DNA of 64,000 nt, taken from Canna indica. Taxonomy: Eukaryota > Streptophyta > Magnoliopsida > Zingiberales > Cannaceae. Below, in pieces: positions 47,752-58,546 of the stretch (the stretch's first letter is position 1; every line of letters starts with the position of its first letter). The position numbers were made by a program, and so were the translations under genes. The stretch covers positions 103,131,501 to 103,195,500 of the forward strand of contig CP136890.1 in the NCBI GenBank assembly GCA_034359265.1. Direction: 5' to 3'. A model generated the notes under the pieces. It was not told where the DNA came from and searched no databases. It saw only the letters and a list, made by a program, of their open reading frames with translations.

Positions 47752-49427
47752 CGTGCGGGTGCAGTAGAAGAACAAGTTGAAGAATCTATCTCGTGTTCAT
47801 CACCAGAAAGCAGAGCATCATCTCGTGTTCAACACTTTGGAAGTAGCTCGACTCAATGATTATATATCAGGTAAAGACAAACAGAAGAAGCGAGCAGCGG
47901 CAGTAAAACTTTGAATTTACTGAATGCATAGTATCTATGTATCAATTAAAGATGGAGTTTAATTCGCAAGCTTCGGTGAAATCAGGATCATGAGGATAAC
48001 CTCAATCATGCATCATCCGAGCTTGTCTTATTCTGCATCATTTATAGCAGCATCCAAGAAAAGATAGAGAGAGTAGATAACTCGAATTAGAGAATAATCC
48101 ACCGCATTTCACTTTTGCACGCATTTCATGCGCTCTCTTTTTTAATTAAATAATTTTTTTAAATTGATCGAAAGTTCCAAACTGATTATAATAGATACAA
48201 TTATTCGTTTACTGATTGATTATAATTAATAAATAAATAAATAAATAATATTTTTTCACTAAAGTCATAATAAAAGTTAACCCAATAAAGATTTAAGTTT
48301 CTAATATGATAATTGGTATAGGTTATAAGGTAAATGAGTATTGGGTAACATGTATAGATTCACAACTTATAACATATTGATTATGTATAATAATTAATTA
48401 TAATCGATTTCAGTTATTGATTATTTGTGAATCGCCAAAACTCAACCCAACTTAATTGATTTTTTCGAATTCACTAACTGAAACCGAAACCAACGCACAA
48501 ATTTATTATTCGAAACTTAATTTTGGGGTTCATTTAATCGATTAATTGTGGTTAATTGATTTTGATTATCACCCTTAGTTTTTACCAAAAGTTCGTATGC
48601 TTGTTGATTTGGTCAACCATTTGAAATATGTTATTGACATATACTTTGTTAATAAAAGTATGTTATGCTATATTAGAATGCAATGTATTTGTTATATTAG
48701 TTATAAAAAAATCTACGAAATTGTATCAACAATATAAAAAATTCCAATACGTATGTACGTAGTACATCATTTAGACCTCGTTCCAACATATCAACTCAAG
48801 CGGTCAACGCAGGGACTTAAATATTAATAAACCATGCATATTGGCGCCAATTACTACTAATTAGGCGCCGGCCTTCAACGACTACGAGTAGGGATGATCT
48901 AATTCTCACCCACACGCTTTCTCTTCTCTGACTTTTGACCTCTTAATTTTATTCATCGCTTACCTCCGGCTATGCACGCTTTCTCTTCGATTCGATCTGC
49001 ACCTAATTCTTATTCCACATCTACGCTCTTGATTAATCAATTAATTATTATCATAATCAGCAAATCAACACGCGGTAGCAGATTCGTTCGGCTTTGAGAA
49101 ACCATGAGAAACACGCGTTCATGCGCACTGCAACCGAGGCGATAATTAATTATCCTTTACGTGTGTCCCAGGCACACAGATTTGACTTGGTACCCTTACA
49201 ACTAGGTAAAGCCCTGATGCTAACGAGTAATTACTCTATCTACGGCGCAGACATCTATTTCGGCGTCGTCTCACTAGCTCTATAAATATGATACATGATT
49301 GTGTGAAATCACCACCGTCAACCTTCAGCCCCAGCCTTCAAGCATCAGGCAGGGAACGTACCGGAGGGTTTATTGGTGAACCGGCCAAATCAATCAAAGC
49401 TTGCTATTTGTCGAGGAGGATAATATC
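47752..49427. other. Intergenic, divergent promoters
   Basis: This region holds the promoters of the racemase-like gene and the DUF761 gene. 48130-48780 is very AT-rich. No gene was recognised. Confidence 0.5.
49281..49288 (+). promoter_or_regulatory. TATA box of the DUF761 gene
   Basis: TATAAATA occurs 147 bp before the ATG at 49428. A start of transcription near 49312 would give a leader of about 115 bases. Confidence 0.6.
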
Positions 49428-49712
49428 ATGGCAGCGAACGATTCCCAGAGCGGCAAGATGTCAGAGCACAGAGGAGCCAGTACCTCCAGCAAAGTTATAA
49501 CTTGTAAGCGGGATGCGATCGTTGGTGGTTTCGTACACGATGCCGGACGTCAGACTGCAGCGGCGAGGAGAGGAAATTACTTGGGAGAGGTGGAGGAGGA
49601 AGACATCAACGAGGTGGCCGACGCCTTCATCAAGCGCTTCAGGAAGGATCTCCACCTGCAGCGTCTCCGGTCCATTGAGAACTACAACCAGATGCTTGCC
49701 AGAGGCCTCTGA
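49428..49712 (+). CDS. DUF761 domain small protein
   Basis: The frame encodes 94 residues from MAANDSQSG. DUF761 (cotton fibre expressed type) is a short plant C-terminal domain of unknown biochemical role, linked to growth and defence phenotypes. The hallmark block is EEDINEVADAFIKRFRKDLH followed by LQRLRSIENYNQMLARGL at the very end, the usual position in the family. The N-terminal half is low-complexity and polar, probably disordered. There is no signal peptide or membrane segment. The single exon has a well-placed TATA box. The last six codons are duplicated in the 3' UTR. Confidence 0.88.
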   Translation: MAANDSQSGKMSEHRGASTSSKVITCKRDAIVGGFVHDAGRQTAAARRGNYLGEVEEEDINEVADAFIKRFRKDLHLQRLRSIENYNQMLARGL

Positions 49713-49821
49713 TACTCTCATCTCATTTTATTTTCTCCTCCTGTAGTAATTTGTGTGCGTGTCTGCTTCTGTTAAATGCTGGCTAGAGGCCTCTGTTACT
49801 CTCATCTAATTTTATTTTCAT
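49692..49821 (+). repeat. Duplicated end of the DUF761 gene
   Basis: A segment beginning atgcttgccagaggcctctg (49692) recurs as atgctggctagaggcctctg (49776), followed in both by atactctcat/ttactctcat and attttattttc. The first copy contains the codons for MLARGL and the stop; in the second the stop codon is TGT. The spacing is 84 bp. Confidence 0.85.
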
Positions 49822-50914
49822 TTGTATCTCTAGCTCTAGCTAGTTAGGCCATTGTTTAATTCTGTTTGCATCAGTTCACATTAAATAGTTAAGTTTGTAG
49901 TTAAGTCTGTAAAGATGTACAAACTTAACCCCCACTTTTTTTGCCGACGTTATGAATGCGGTAGATCCAGTAGCAGTACCGACAGAAATGGTGTATCAAG
50001 TTATAAATTTCTAAGAGGACACAAGTGCTAATTTAGAAGACATGTTTACATATTCGACCCATGGTTTGCTTGATTAAAACAAAAACGTCAGCACTGCGTG
50101 TTCGAAGAAGACAAATATACCTCCGTGTTAACCCATCAAACAGGGTATGAATCATGAATGTCTAATCACTCGAAGCTGGAAATAAAGATTCAAAAGCTTT
50201 TTTTTTAAAAAAAAGAACACTAGAAAATAAATTCATTTTTTTCGAAAAATCTTATAATCTCCAAGCAAACGAACAAGAATAAAAAATTCTTAGATGTCCG
50301 TTAGAGAAAATGGAAAGCAAATAATTAAGCACAACTTTAAATAAGTACATTGTTTTAAAAATTTTAAGCTGGCAGACGATAGTTCATTCTGATTGAATTA
50401 GAAAAAACGTCAAAATTCTGAAACTAAAAGGTAAAAGCTATTAGCTATCACGGCGTAAAAAACTAAAAAGTTCAACCGATGTGATAAATCAAAGTTCAAC
50501 CGATGTGATAAATCTATCGCAATTAAGGCAATAATTTATATTTAAACAAACTTGAAAATATAACGAACAAAACATAAATATTTAATAACCTGTCTGCACA
50601 GTCCAGATTTAATAAGATTTGGTTCAAGAAACTATAGTTAATAAATCCCACAACATCAACTACGAACATATTGATGTCGCTGAAAATTAGAAATAAGCAA
50701 GACAGCTGAAGCTATTACAAAAACAAATGAGTAATAATAGTACACAAAAACAAGCTCCAAAAATAAAATTCTACTAATCTTAACTGCTCAATTGTCGAAT
50801 CAACTGTCAAAATTGTTGAATTGAATGAAAAACATAGTTCACAGAAACGTTAGAACAATAACTATTTCTTGTTTTTTCTCCAACACACCACCAAATAGAT
50901 GACCTAACCAGATC
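49822..50914. other. Intergenic spacer
   Basis: An AT-rich convergent region between the DUF761 gene and the last exon of the S13 gene. A 24-base direct duplication (aaagttcaaccgatgtgataaatc, twice near 50465-50515) is the only structure noted. Confidence 0.5.
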
Positions 50915-52723
50915 CTAGGCAACAAGAGTGCTGGCAGTCGTGGACTCACTGTGAAAACAATGGAACTGTCATTAGGCAACGAACACCCGAGGAAGGCAAA
51001 TTTAATAAAACAGGAGTGCACAAAAATGGGATTCCTCATAATGTAAAAGAATAATAACAGGAAAAAACATGTATAACAAAAAAGCAAAACCTTTTGGTTA
51101 CACAATCCATATCAGCAAACGTGCATTTATGTACTATGAATGCACTCAGTTCCATATGGATTGGCTTGATTTTTCAGAAAATTTGACTCAGCACAGAAAT
51201 AATCAGAAGACAAAAGATTCCAATTGCAAGGGTTTAGAGATAATAAATGCCCCTCCATTGTTGCATATAGTAAAAATTCAACAGTGACTTTCCGGCTAGA
51301 TAACTGCTTGTCAACACTACCCAGATAGAACCAGTCTTGAAAACAGAATTTTCATTCAAGAACATACAAACATTAGCCACTAAACAACAATAATTTGCTT
51401 GGTAAAAACTGCTTGTCAACACTACCCAGATAGAACCAGTCTTGAAAACAGAATTTTCATTCGAGAACATACAAACATTAGCCACTAAACAACAATAATT
51501 TGCTTTGTAATTGTTTACCACTGAGGACAATGTAACACCAATGCAAGTGTAAAATAGTTGCCCCTCTCTATTAAAATAATCATAATCAACAAGAAGGTTA
51601 GCAATATGGATCATCTGAGTCTAATATTAACCTAATAGTCTAAAGAATTGAGACTAAAGGGATCTAGAATTCATTATCGACTTAGCTGAACTTGCCTTGA
51701 TAACAGAATTCAAATATTGAGTGTCAGATTAAAATATATATGATTGTTCTCATCAATTTAAACTACAAAATTAGTCAATTATCCTACTTCCCCCATCTTA
51801 GGGAATGGAGAGTATGAACTGAGGATAGAAAGCATTGCCATTATTGAAAGAGACAAATGAATTAATAGTGCTACTTCTTGTTATCTATACACCTACGTAA
51901 ATTTTGGAATTCATTGTGTTTGAAACCGTGCATTTAGAACTAAATATTCAACAATGAAACCAAACATAAAATAATGAAATTCCAGTAAACCAGAAAAGCT
52001 GATGACGAGCAAAGTGGTAGGCAACTCACTACTTCCAAACAGGAGGAAGTTTCTTGGTCCTCTTGTAGTAGCGGGCCAGCCGGTGGATCCTGCTCTCGAC
52101 CAGGATCAACCTAAACTTGGAGTCTTTGTCCTTTCTGTTCCTCTCCAAGTGCTTCCTGATCGCGACAGCCTTCTTAATCAGGTGATACAGATCCTCCGGA
52201 ATTTCCGGGGCAAGCCCTGAATCAAAACCCATAAACAGTTCAAGATCAAACTTTAAAAAAAAGCACCAATAAGAATTAAAAACGATTTTGAAAACTAATA
52301 GGTTACCATGAGCCTTGAGGATCCTGAGGATCTTGCTCCCGGTGACACTCTTGACCTGGGCGATACCGTGAGAGTCACGAAGAATAACACCGATCTGTGA
52401 CGGCGTCAACCCCTTCTTCGCGAACTTGCAGATGTTTTCATCCACCTGAAAGAGATCCACTGCATTAATAGGATTCAAAAGACATGCAGAAGAGATGGAA
52501 TAAGAGGAGATGGATCACATCAGGGGCAGTTATCTTGAGCCAACTCGGAGGAGTCCTCTTGTACGGCAATGCCGACGAAGAAATACCTTTTCTGCAGCCC
52601 AAAGAGCAATGATCCGAATATTCAAATACAGGGGGAGAGAAAGCGATACGTAAGAAGAAATGACGATCGAAAAGAAATTTAGGTTGGTGGTGGAGATTAC
52701 CCGCGACTGTGCATGCGACCCAT
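50915..52723 (-). CDS. RPS13: 40S ribosomal protein S13 (uS15)
   Basis: Five exons (52723-52701, 52591-52519, 52445-52307, 52216-52030 and 50948-50915) encode exactly 151 residues, the usual plant length. The protein is part of the 40S subunit near the mRNA/18S rRNA centre. The sequence opens [20 protein letters not shown], has [40 protein letters not shown] and [20 protein letters not shown], and closes with [10 protein letters not shown]. The terminal exon is only 34 bases and is separated by a 1.08 kb intron that splits the Tyr codon after PPVWK (TA|GTGAGT). Reading straight through exon 4 would give a false stop at 52029. A TATA box and telo-box lie upstream. Confidence 0.96.
51302..51508. 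repeat. 105 bp tandem duplication in RPS13 intron 4
   Basis: Units start at 51302 and 51407 with aactgcttgtcaacactacc and run to caataatttgctt. The copies differ at one or two positions, so the duplication is recent. It lies in the last intron and has no coding role. Confidence 0.92.
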
Positions 52724-52777
52724 GGTGGCAGCTGCGGACGGCAACGGGCGGCGGAGGGGGAAGCTGAAACGAAAAGT

Positions 52778-52786
52778 AAAACCCTA
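52778..52786. promoter_or_regulatory. Telo-box-like element of the RPS13 promoter/leader
   Basis: AAACCCTAG occurs 55 bp upstream of the ATG. AAACCCTA telo-boxes are common near the transcription start of plant ribosomal protein genes and help coordinate their expression. Confidence 0.55.
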
Positions 52787-52822
52787 GCCGTCAGACGAAA
52801 GCGCCAGTTGTGGTTGCTGGCG

Positions 52823-52829
52823 TTTTATA
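52823..52829 (-). promoter_or_regulatory. TATA box of RPS13
   Basis: TATAAAA on the minus strand lies 100 bp before the ATG at 52723. Transcription would begin near 52795, just before the telo-box. Confidence 0.6.
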
Positions 52830-54605
52830 CATATAGAGACCACAGGATTTTGTTTACTGAAATTGTCCTCCAAGCCGCTCAACGGCGTTTGATTGGGAAT
52901 AAACGGATCCGATGAATTCCACAATCCAATTTGATGAACGGTGGATTCGGGTGACATTTGGATAGCAGAGCCGATGAATGGATGAGATCAAGCAACGATC
53001 ATAATTTATAAGGGTGTTCATTGAGTCGGGTTGACCATATGAATCCAAAAAGCCGAGCCGATTGAGCCGGGTTTACCCAATCATAATGGGATCCGATCTC
53101 GAATTTTAATATTTAAAATCCGATGAGTCGATTATGATATTTTTAATTTTAAAAAAAGATATTTAGAAACATTAAAAAATTATTCTCATCTTCTCGAATA
53201 ATATAAAGATGCATTGCATAAATATCATTCTCAATGATATTAAATATTTATACTAATTTATAATTTATTTACTCATCATAATTTATTAAAAAATTGTTCG
53301 CTAGTCTCTCTAATAATATTATAATTTATTTTAAATTAATAAGAGTAAAGACAAAAAGACAAAAAGAATATATAATATTATAATATGTTATAATTTATAA
53401 TAGCAAAAAAAAAATCCGAATCTTATAATTTTTAAAAGACAAAATATTAATTTTAAATTAAAAAAGATAAAATATTAATTGAAAAATATAACAACTATAA
53501 TTTTTAATTAGTTGAATAATTTATTGTGTAACTTTAAAATATAATAAATATGTATATTAGAATATACAGTATAATTATATTTAATGCCAATAGGCAAAAC
53601 GATAAATATAACCAAGAATATGCAAGATTAACTGTTATAATGCAAGGTTGATTACTATATAGTATATTTGTACAAAATATATTGTAATTATTTATTAAAC
53701 ATTTTTTTTACTGATTGTCTGTTTAAAACAATAAAATATATTTACTAAGTATTTTGGAGAAAAAATAAATGTAGACATGAAGGCCTTAGGAATAGTAATT
53801 GTAAAATGAAATAATTAATTTTTGCTATATAACTTATTGTTAATGAAGACATGAAACTATTTTGGAGAAAAATTAAATGACATATTTGCCTAGTTGGGAA
53901 AGCTTTTATACATTTGGTAGATGTATCTTTAAACTTATTCCTTTTTCTATCAATAACGATAAAATAGTTTGGCTGACTCCATCAATACTTAGCTATTAAA
54001 TCATTGGAGCCACGTATGTCAAATTCTTAATGAGAAAAGTTAATTGTGGGTAGCATAATATTTTGCATGTTGTATAGAGATTTAAGATTCGATTATTAGT
54101 ACGATTATATATTATGACTTTTTATTTTTTGTTGAGAAAAAAAAATCTTAATAAGAAAATGATAAAGATTAGTATAATGTTGTTGAGTGTGTCCCGACTC
54201 ATTCTTGGCTCCACTTGTTGGAGAATTATAAAAGACATTTATTATTTTGGAGTTGCAATTACGATTTAGGAATAATAATATTATAATTCTACCTAGTAAA
54301 AGAATTATAATTAAATAAAAAATAATCGAATATTATTTTATTTAAGGGAATCTAACTAGACATGCATATTTTTACATGCTTGATAATGTTTTTTTTGTGA
54401 ATTCACTTGTGCTTAAACGATAGCATGATAGCATTTATGTTGTCTAGATTTTGCCCATTTTTAGTTATAGTATTTTGTGTATTTTTTTAGATTTTTTTAC
54501 CTTCCTGTATATTATCGCGTTAATGCAATCAATGTGCTATAAAGTAATTTTTGAAAAATAATAATAATTATCTTTCCTTGTTCGTTCGACCACACCGGCA
54601 TCGCC
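52830..54605. other. AT-rich intergenic spacer
   Basis: About 1.8 kb of strongly AT-rich sequence lies between the divergent RPS13 and polyamine transporter genes. No gene or clear element was recognised. Confidence 0.5.
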
Positions 54606-56771
54606 ATGTCGCCCAACCCTTCTTCCTCCACGAGTCCAGAGATCCAACTCCAAGCCCACATGGCCGCCGGAGTAGGAGGTGGTGGTGGTGCTCCTCAGTC
54701 CAAGACGTATTCATCGATCCAAGTAGGCGAAGCCGTCGCACCTAAAGCTGCCACCAAGAGTCCAAAAAAGTTGACTCTCCTCCCCCTCATCTTCCTCATC
54801 TATTTCGAGGTCGCGGGCGGCCCTTACGGGGCCGAGCCAGCAGTGCAGGCGGCGGGGGCCTTCTACGCGCTGCTTGGCTTCCTCCTCTTCCCCTTCATTT
54901 GGAGCATCCCGGAGTCGCTGGTCACGGCGGAGCTCGCCACCGCCATCCCCGGCAACGGCGGGTTCGTCCTGTGGGCCGACCGCGCCTTCGGCCCCTTCTT
55001 CGGGTCCTTGATGGGGACCTGGAAGTTCCTCAGCGGCGTCATCAACAGCGCCGCCTTTCCGTCGCTCTGCGCCGACTACCTCGCCCGCGCGGTGCCGGCC
55101 GTCGCAGATGGGGCCCCGCGGTACGCGACGGTGGCGGGGATGAACCTGGTGCTGTCCTTCGTCAACTACACCGGGCTGACCATCGTGGGGTACACGGCGG
55201 TGGCGCTGGGCGTGGCGTCGCTGGCGCCGTTCGTGCTGATGACGCTGATCGCGGTGCCGAAGGTGCGGCCGGAGCGTTGGCTGACGCGGGGCACGAACAA
55301 CGACTGGCGTCTCTTCTTCAACACGCTGTTCTGGAACCTCAACTTCTGGGACAACGCAAGCACTATGGCCGGCGAGGTGAAGCGGCCGGAGAGGACTTTC
55401 CCCACCGCCCTGCTCGCCGCGGGGCTGATGACGGCGCTCGGGTACCTCCTCCCGCTCATGGCCGGCACGGGGGCGCTTGACGTGCCCCAGGACGCGTGGG
55501 GCGGCGGCTACTTCGCCGACGCTGCAGGTAAGCAACTGACGTGGGTCCCGCACGAACAATGCGTGGCCCCCATGTCCTTTGACCATTAATTTTTGAGATC
55601 CAGTTATTATTATATGAAATATCGCGTTGGATTTCGTCGTAAGTAATCATAGTATGCAAAAAATTTAAATAATTGAGGGGGTACTTCATAATTATTTTTT
55701 TTTCCATTTTGATAGTAGCTGTCGACAGACGTCTGCCTTGATTGATGCGTGGCGACGATTTTTTTCAAATAAAAGTTAAAGCGGGCATTTATTTATTAAT
55801 TATTATTTTGGGTAGAATATTATATTTAATTCTTTATTGATCGCAATCGTGAATCGTGTGATAATTAAATTTTGGGGAAAAAATAATTAAATTTGGCGGA
55901 TCAATCTGATGTTTACTGTCTCGGCCAAGATATTTCACAGATTAAGTGACGTGGTCGAATGCAGGCCGTAGGATTTGTTGCATTTTCGTTCTTTTCGCTC
56001 GCGCCACGTGTGCTGAGTGACTGCGACTAATGAAGAAGATTCTTTATTGCCTAAGATTTTCTCTGAGATGAGATGAGGAATCTTTATTTCTTGTCGCTAT
56101 TCATCGAGTCCTGTAGAAGGAATGAATTTAATGGTGGAATTTGTGTACGTAGTTAAGTGATACGGAAGAACATAGCATGAATTGTTAATGATCAATGGTG
56201 AACTGCAGCGGCGATCGCCGGCGGGTGGCTGAAGTACTGGGTCGAGGTGGGGGCGGTGCTGTCGGCGATAGGGCTGTACGAGGCGCAGCTGAGCTCGAGC
56301 GCGTTCCAGCTTCTGGGCATGGCGGACTTGAGGCTCCTCCCCAAAATCTTCGCCTCGAGGTCCAAGTGGTTCGGGACGCCGTGGGCGGGCATCCTGGCGT
56401 CGAGCCTCATCACGCTCGCTATCTCCTTCATGAGCTTCGACAACATCATCAACTCCGCCAACTTCCTCTACAGCTTGGGGATGCTGTTGGAGTTTGCCTC
56501 CTTCCTTTGGCTGAGGAAGAAGGCGCCCCGCATGAGTCGCCCTTACCGCGTGCCGCTGAGGCTCCCGGGCCTCGTCGTCATGTGCTTGGTTCCGTCGGTC
56601 TTCCTCGTCTTTGTGATGGCCATCGCGACCTGGAAGGTGTTTGCTATCAGCGCCGGGATGACGGCTTTCGGAGTTGCAGTGTATTACTTGATGGAGTTTT
56701 GTAAATCCAAAGGGTGTTTACAGTTCAGCGGCGATGGTATTGCTGCGGATGAATCAGTAGTTCAACAATAA
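54606..56771 (+). CDS. PUT: Polyamine/amino acid:H+ symporter (PUT/LAT family)
   Basis: Two exons (54606-55527 and 56209-56771) join in phase to give 494 residues. PUT/LAT proteins of the APC superfamily import spermidine, putrescine and the paraquat analogue with protons. An internal start at 54660 (MAAGVGGG) is also possible. The start of the transport core, [20 protein letters not shown], is the family hallmark in TM1. Others are [40 protein letters not shown] and [20 protein letters not shown]. About 12 hydrophobic segments are visible. The first ~55 residues are a polar Gly/Ser-rich cytosolic tail. Exon 1 has very high GC3. The subtype (plasma membrane, Golgi or chloroplast) cannot be decided here. 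Confidence 0.93.
55528..56208 (+). other. Single intron of the polyamine transporter gene
   Basis: A 681 bp GT-AG intron (GCAG|GTAAGC, AACTGCAG|CGGCG) interrupts an Ala codon. It is AT-rich and holds no recognised feature. Confidence 0.8.
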
Positions 56772-58546
56772 GAATAATATGTACCTCGTTTTTGTTAATT
56801 GCTTGTAAATCTTATTGATTAGTATGGAATTCATCAATCATCAATTACAATAATTAAGTTTTACTTGCCAGTCTCAGATCCCATTTACAACTCTGATACT
56901 AAAATGGCATCAATTTACAGTACTGTACATATATTCCTTTTAACTAGTTAACTATATGGAAGTGGCTTGACATGCAAGTGTATGAGATTTGACCAAATAC
57001 CAATCACTTGGTGTGCATTAGAGTGCTAATTATCTTGCAGATGGTGCTAAACCAACTATGAACAATGGATCTTCTTCGACATTGCAAATCAAACCTTCAA
57101 CAGCATAAGAATGAGTAAATTCATTAGTTATTCCCTTTCATTATATAAAAACACAGTGTTCTCTTTCTGTGAGCTGAACGTTGTTTGTCTGTGAATATGT
57201 GTGCGGCTAATTCAATTCTCTGCTGCAACCTACCAAGAAGATTCATGCATTAAATATTATGATTGACTTAATTAATTTGTTTATGTACCAGCTGCACTCA
57301 TATATGCATTGTGTAACTTTTGCAGCTGAAAGCTCCATAAACACAGACTATATATATATATATATATATATGGTCGGTCCGAATTAAGAAGAAGAGTATA
57401 ATCCTAGTGGATGATGATATTGCTTTGGAATTCCAACATTTATGCAAACCGACACTCACTGTCATATTTATTGTAAAGTATATATGCCTGCTGTCGTCTG
57501 TTTGTATATGAATCTGAAGCTGCGAGCTTCCTTCCTCATGTCTATATAATTATTTCATGGGATTTGCTATGACAAATTGACAATCGGACTTGACGGTGCT
57601 GCCTCTTTATTGTTAGATTATTACCCAAATTTAATTATTATCATAATCCGATTTCATTGATTGTGTCTTAAGAAACGAAAATTAAGATTTAGATCGTCTG
57701 CGGTCTAGAGGTGGCAATGGGCTGGGTCTACCCTTTGAACTGTCGGGTCGTGCCTGCCTTGGCCTGGGCGGTCCAAGCTTGACCCGTTGCCACCTCTATT
57801 GCAATCTTACGTATTTAGTACTTTACTAAGAATTTGTTTGATTTTGGTAAAATACTAATTAATGCCCCCTCTATGTTTGAGTCGACGTTGCTATTTTGCT
57901 TCATGTATTCCTTAGTTTTGAACCTGTTGTAATCGAGATGGTGCAAACTTAGCAGTATATACTGCAGCCTGTTATGTACTCTGCTAATTAAGAAGACATT
58001 TGACACCGAAGCATGCAGTAAAGAGTCAAAGGAGAAGATTGATTGGGTCAAAGCGGCGTGTCTGTTTGGTCCTCCTCTAAGGAGACAGCAAGTGGTTGGA
58101 TTCTGAGGACACGTGGTTGGGACTTTTCACTCGCGCACCGTCACCCTCCTCTGTTATTTAAAGCCATCTTCTTCGTCTTCTACGATTAAATCGATTCGTC
58201 GCATAGCAGGAAACCACCCTGTTCTTTCTTTCACACCACTCCTCTAATTTCTTCTTGCAATCTATTTTTCCTATATATCCGTCCATCCATCCATACCAGT
58301 TTTCAAGGTCCTCCTCAAACCATAGAACGCAAAAGGTATATATGTTTGACTCCTTTTCTGTTCGATCGCTTCTTCTTCTTCTTCTTCTCTTAAGTCTTAA
58401 CCATTGGTTGATGTAGAGCGAGCTTAAACTCTTAGCTTTACTTCGCAGGCTGGCCGGAAATCAATTAAACTTGGCAAATATTGGTCTCTTCCCACTTGTT
58501 TGCGCACCAAATTCGTACGTCGATAGTATCTAGTTCAATCGAAATA
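56772..58546. other. Intergenic spacer and IQM upstream region
   Basis: The spacer contains a (TA)n tract at 57349-57371 and a small fold-back element at 57707-57797. From about 58190 a CT-rich stretch suggests the IQM leader. The leader probably contains an intron starting at AAAGGTATATATG near 58334 and ending at CGCAG near 58449; this is inferred only. Confidence 0.5.
57707..57797. mobile_element. Short fold-back element
   Basis: The ends agaggtggcaatgggctgggt and the complement of gacccgttgccacctct are inverted repeats over about 20 bases. The whole is about 91 bp. The same terminal sequence occurs at 190-213. It is probably a fragment or solo end of a dispersed plant element. Confidence 0.55.

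Noticed and set aside
52029..52031. Apparent stop codon truncating S13 after PPVWK
   Set aside because: A GTGAGT donor sits exactly there and a matching 34-base exon coding for the missing tail lies at 50948-50915.
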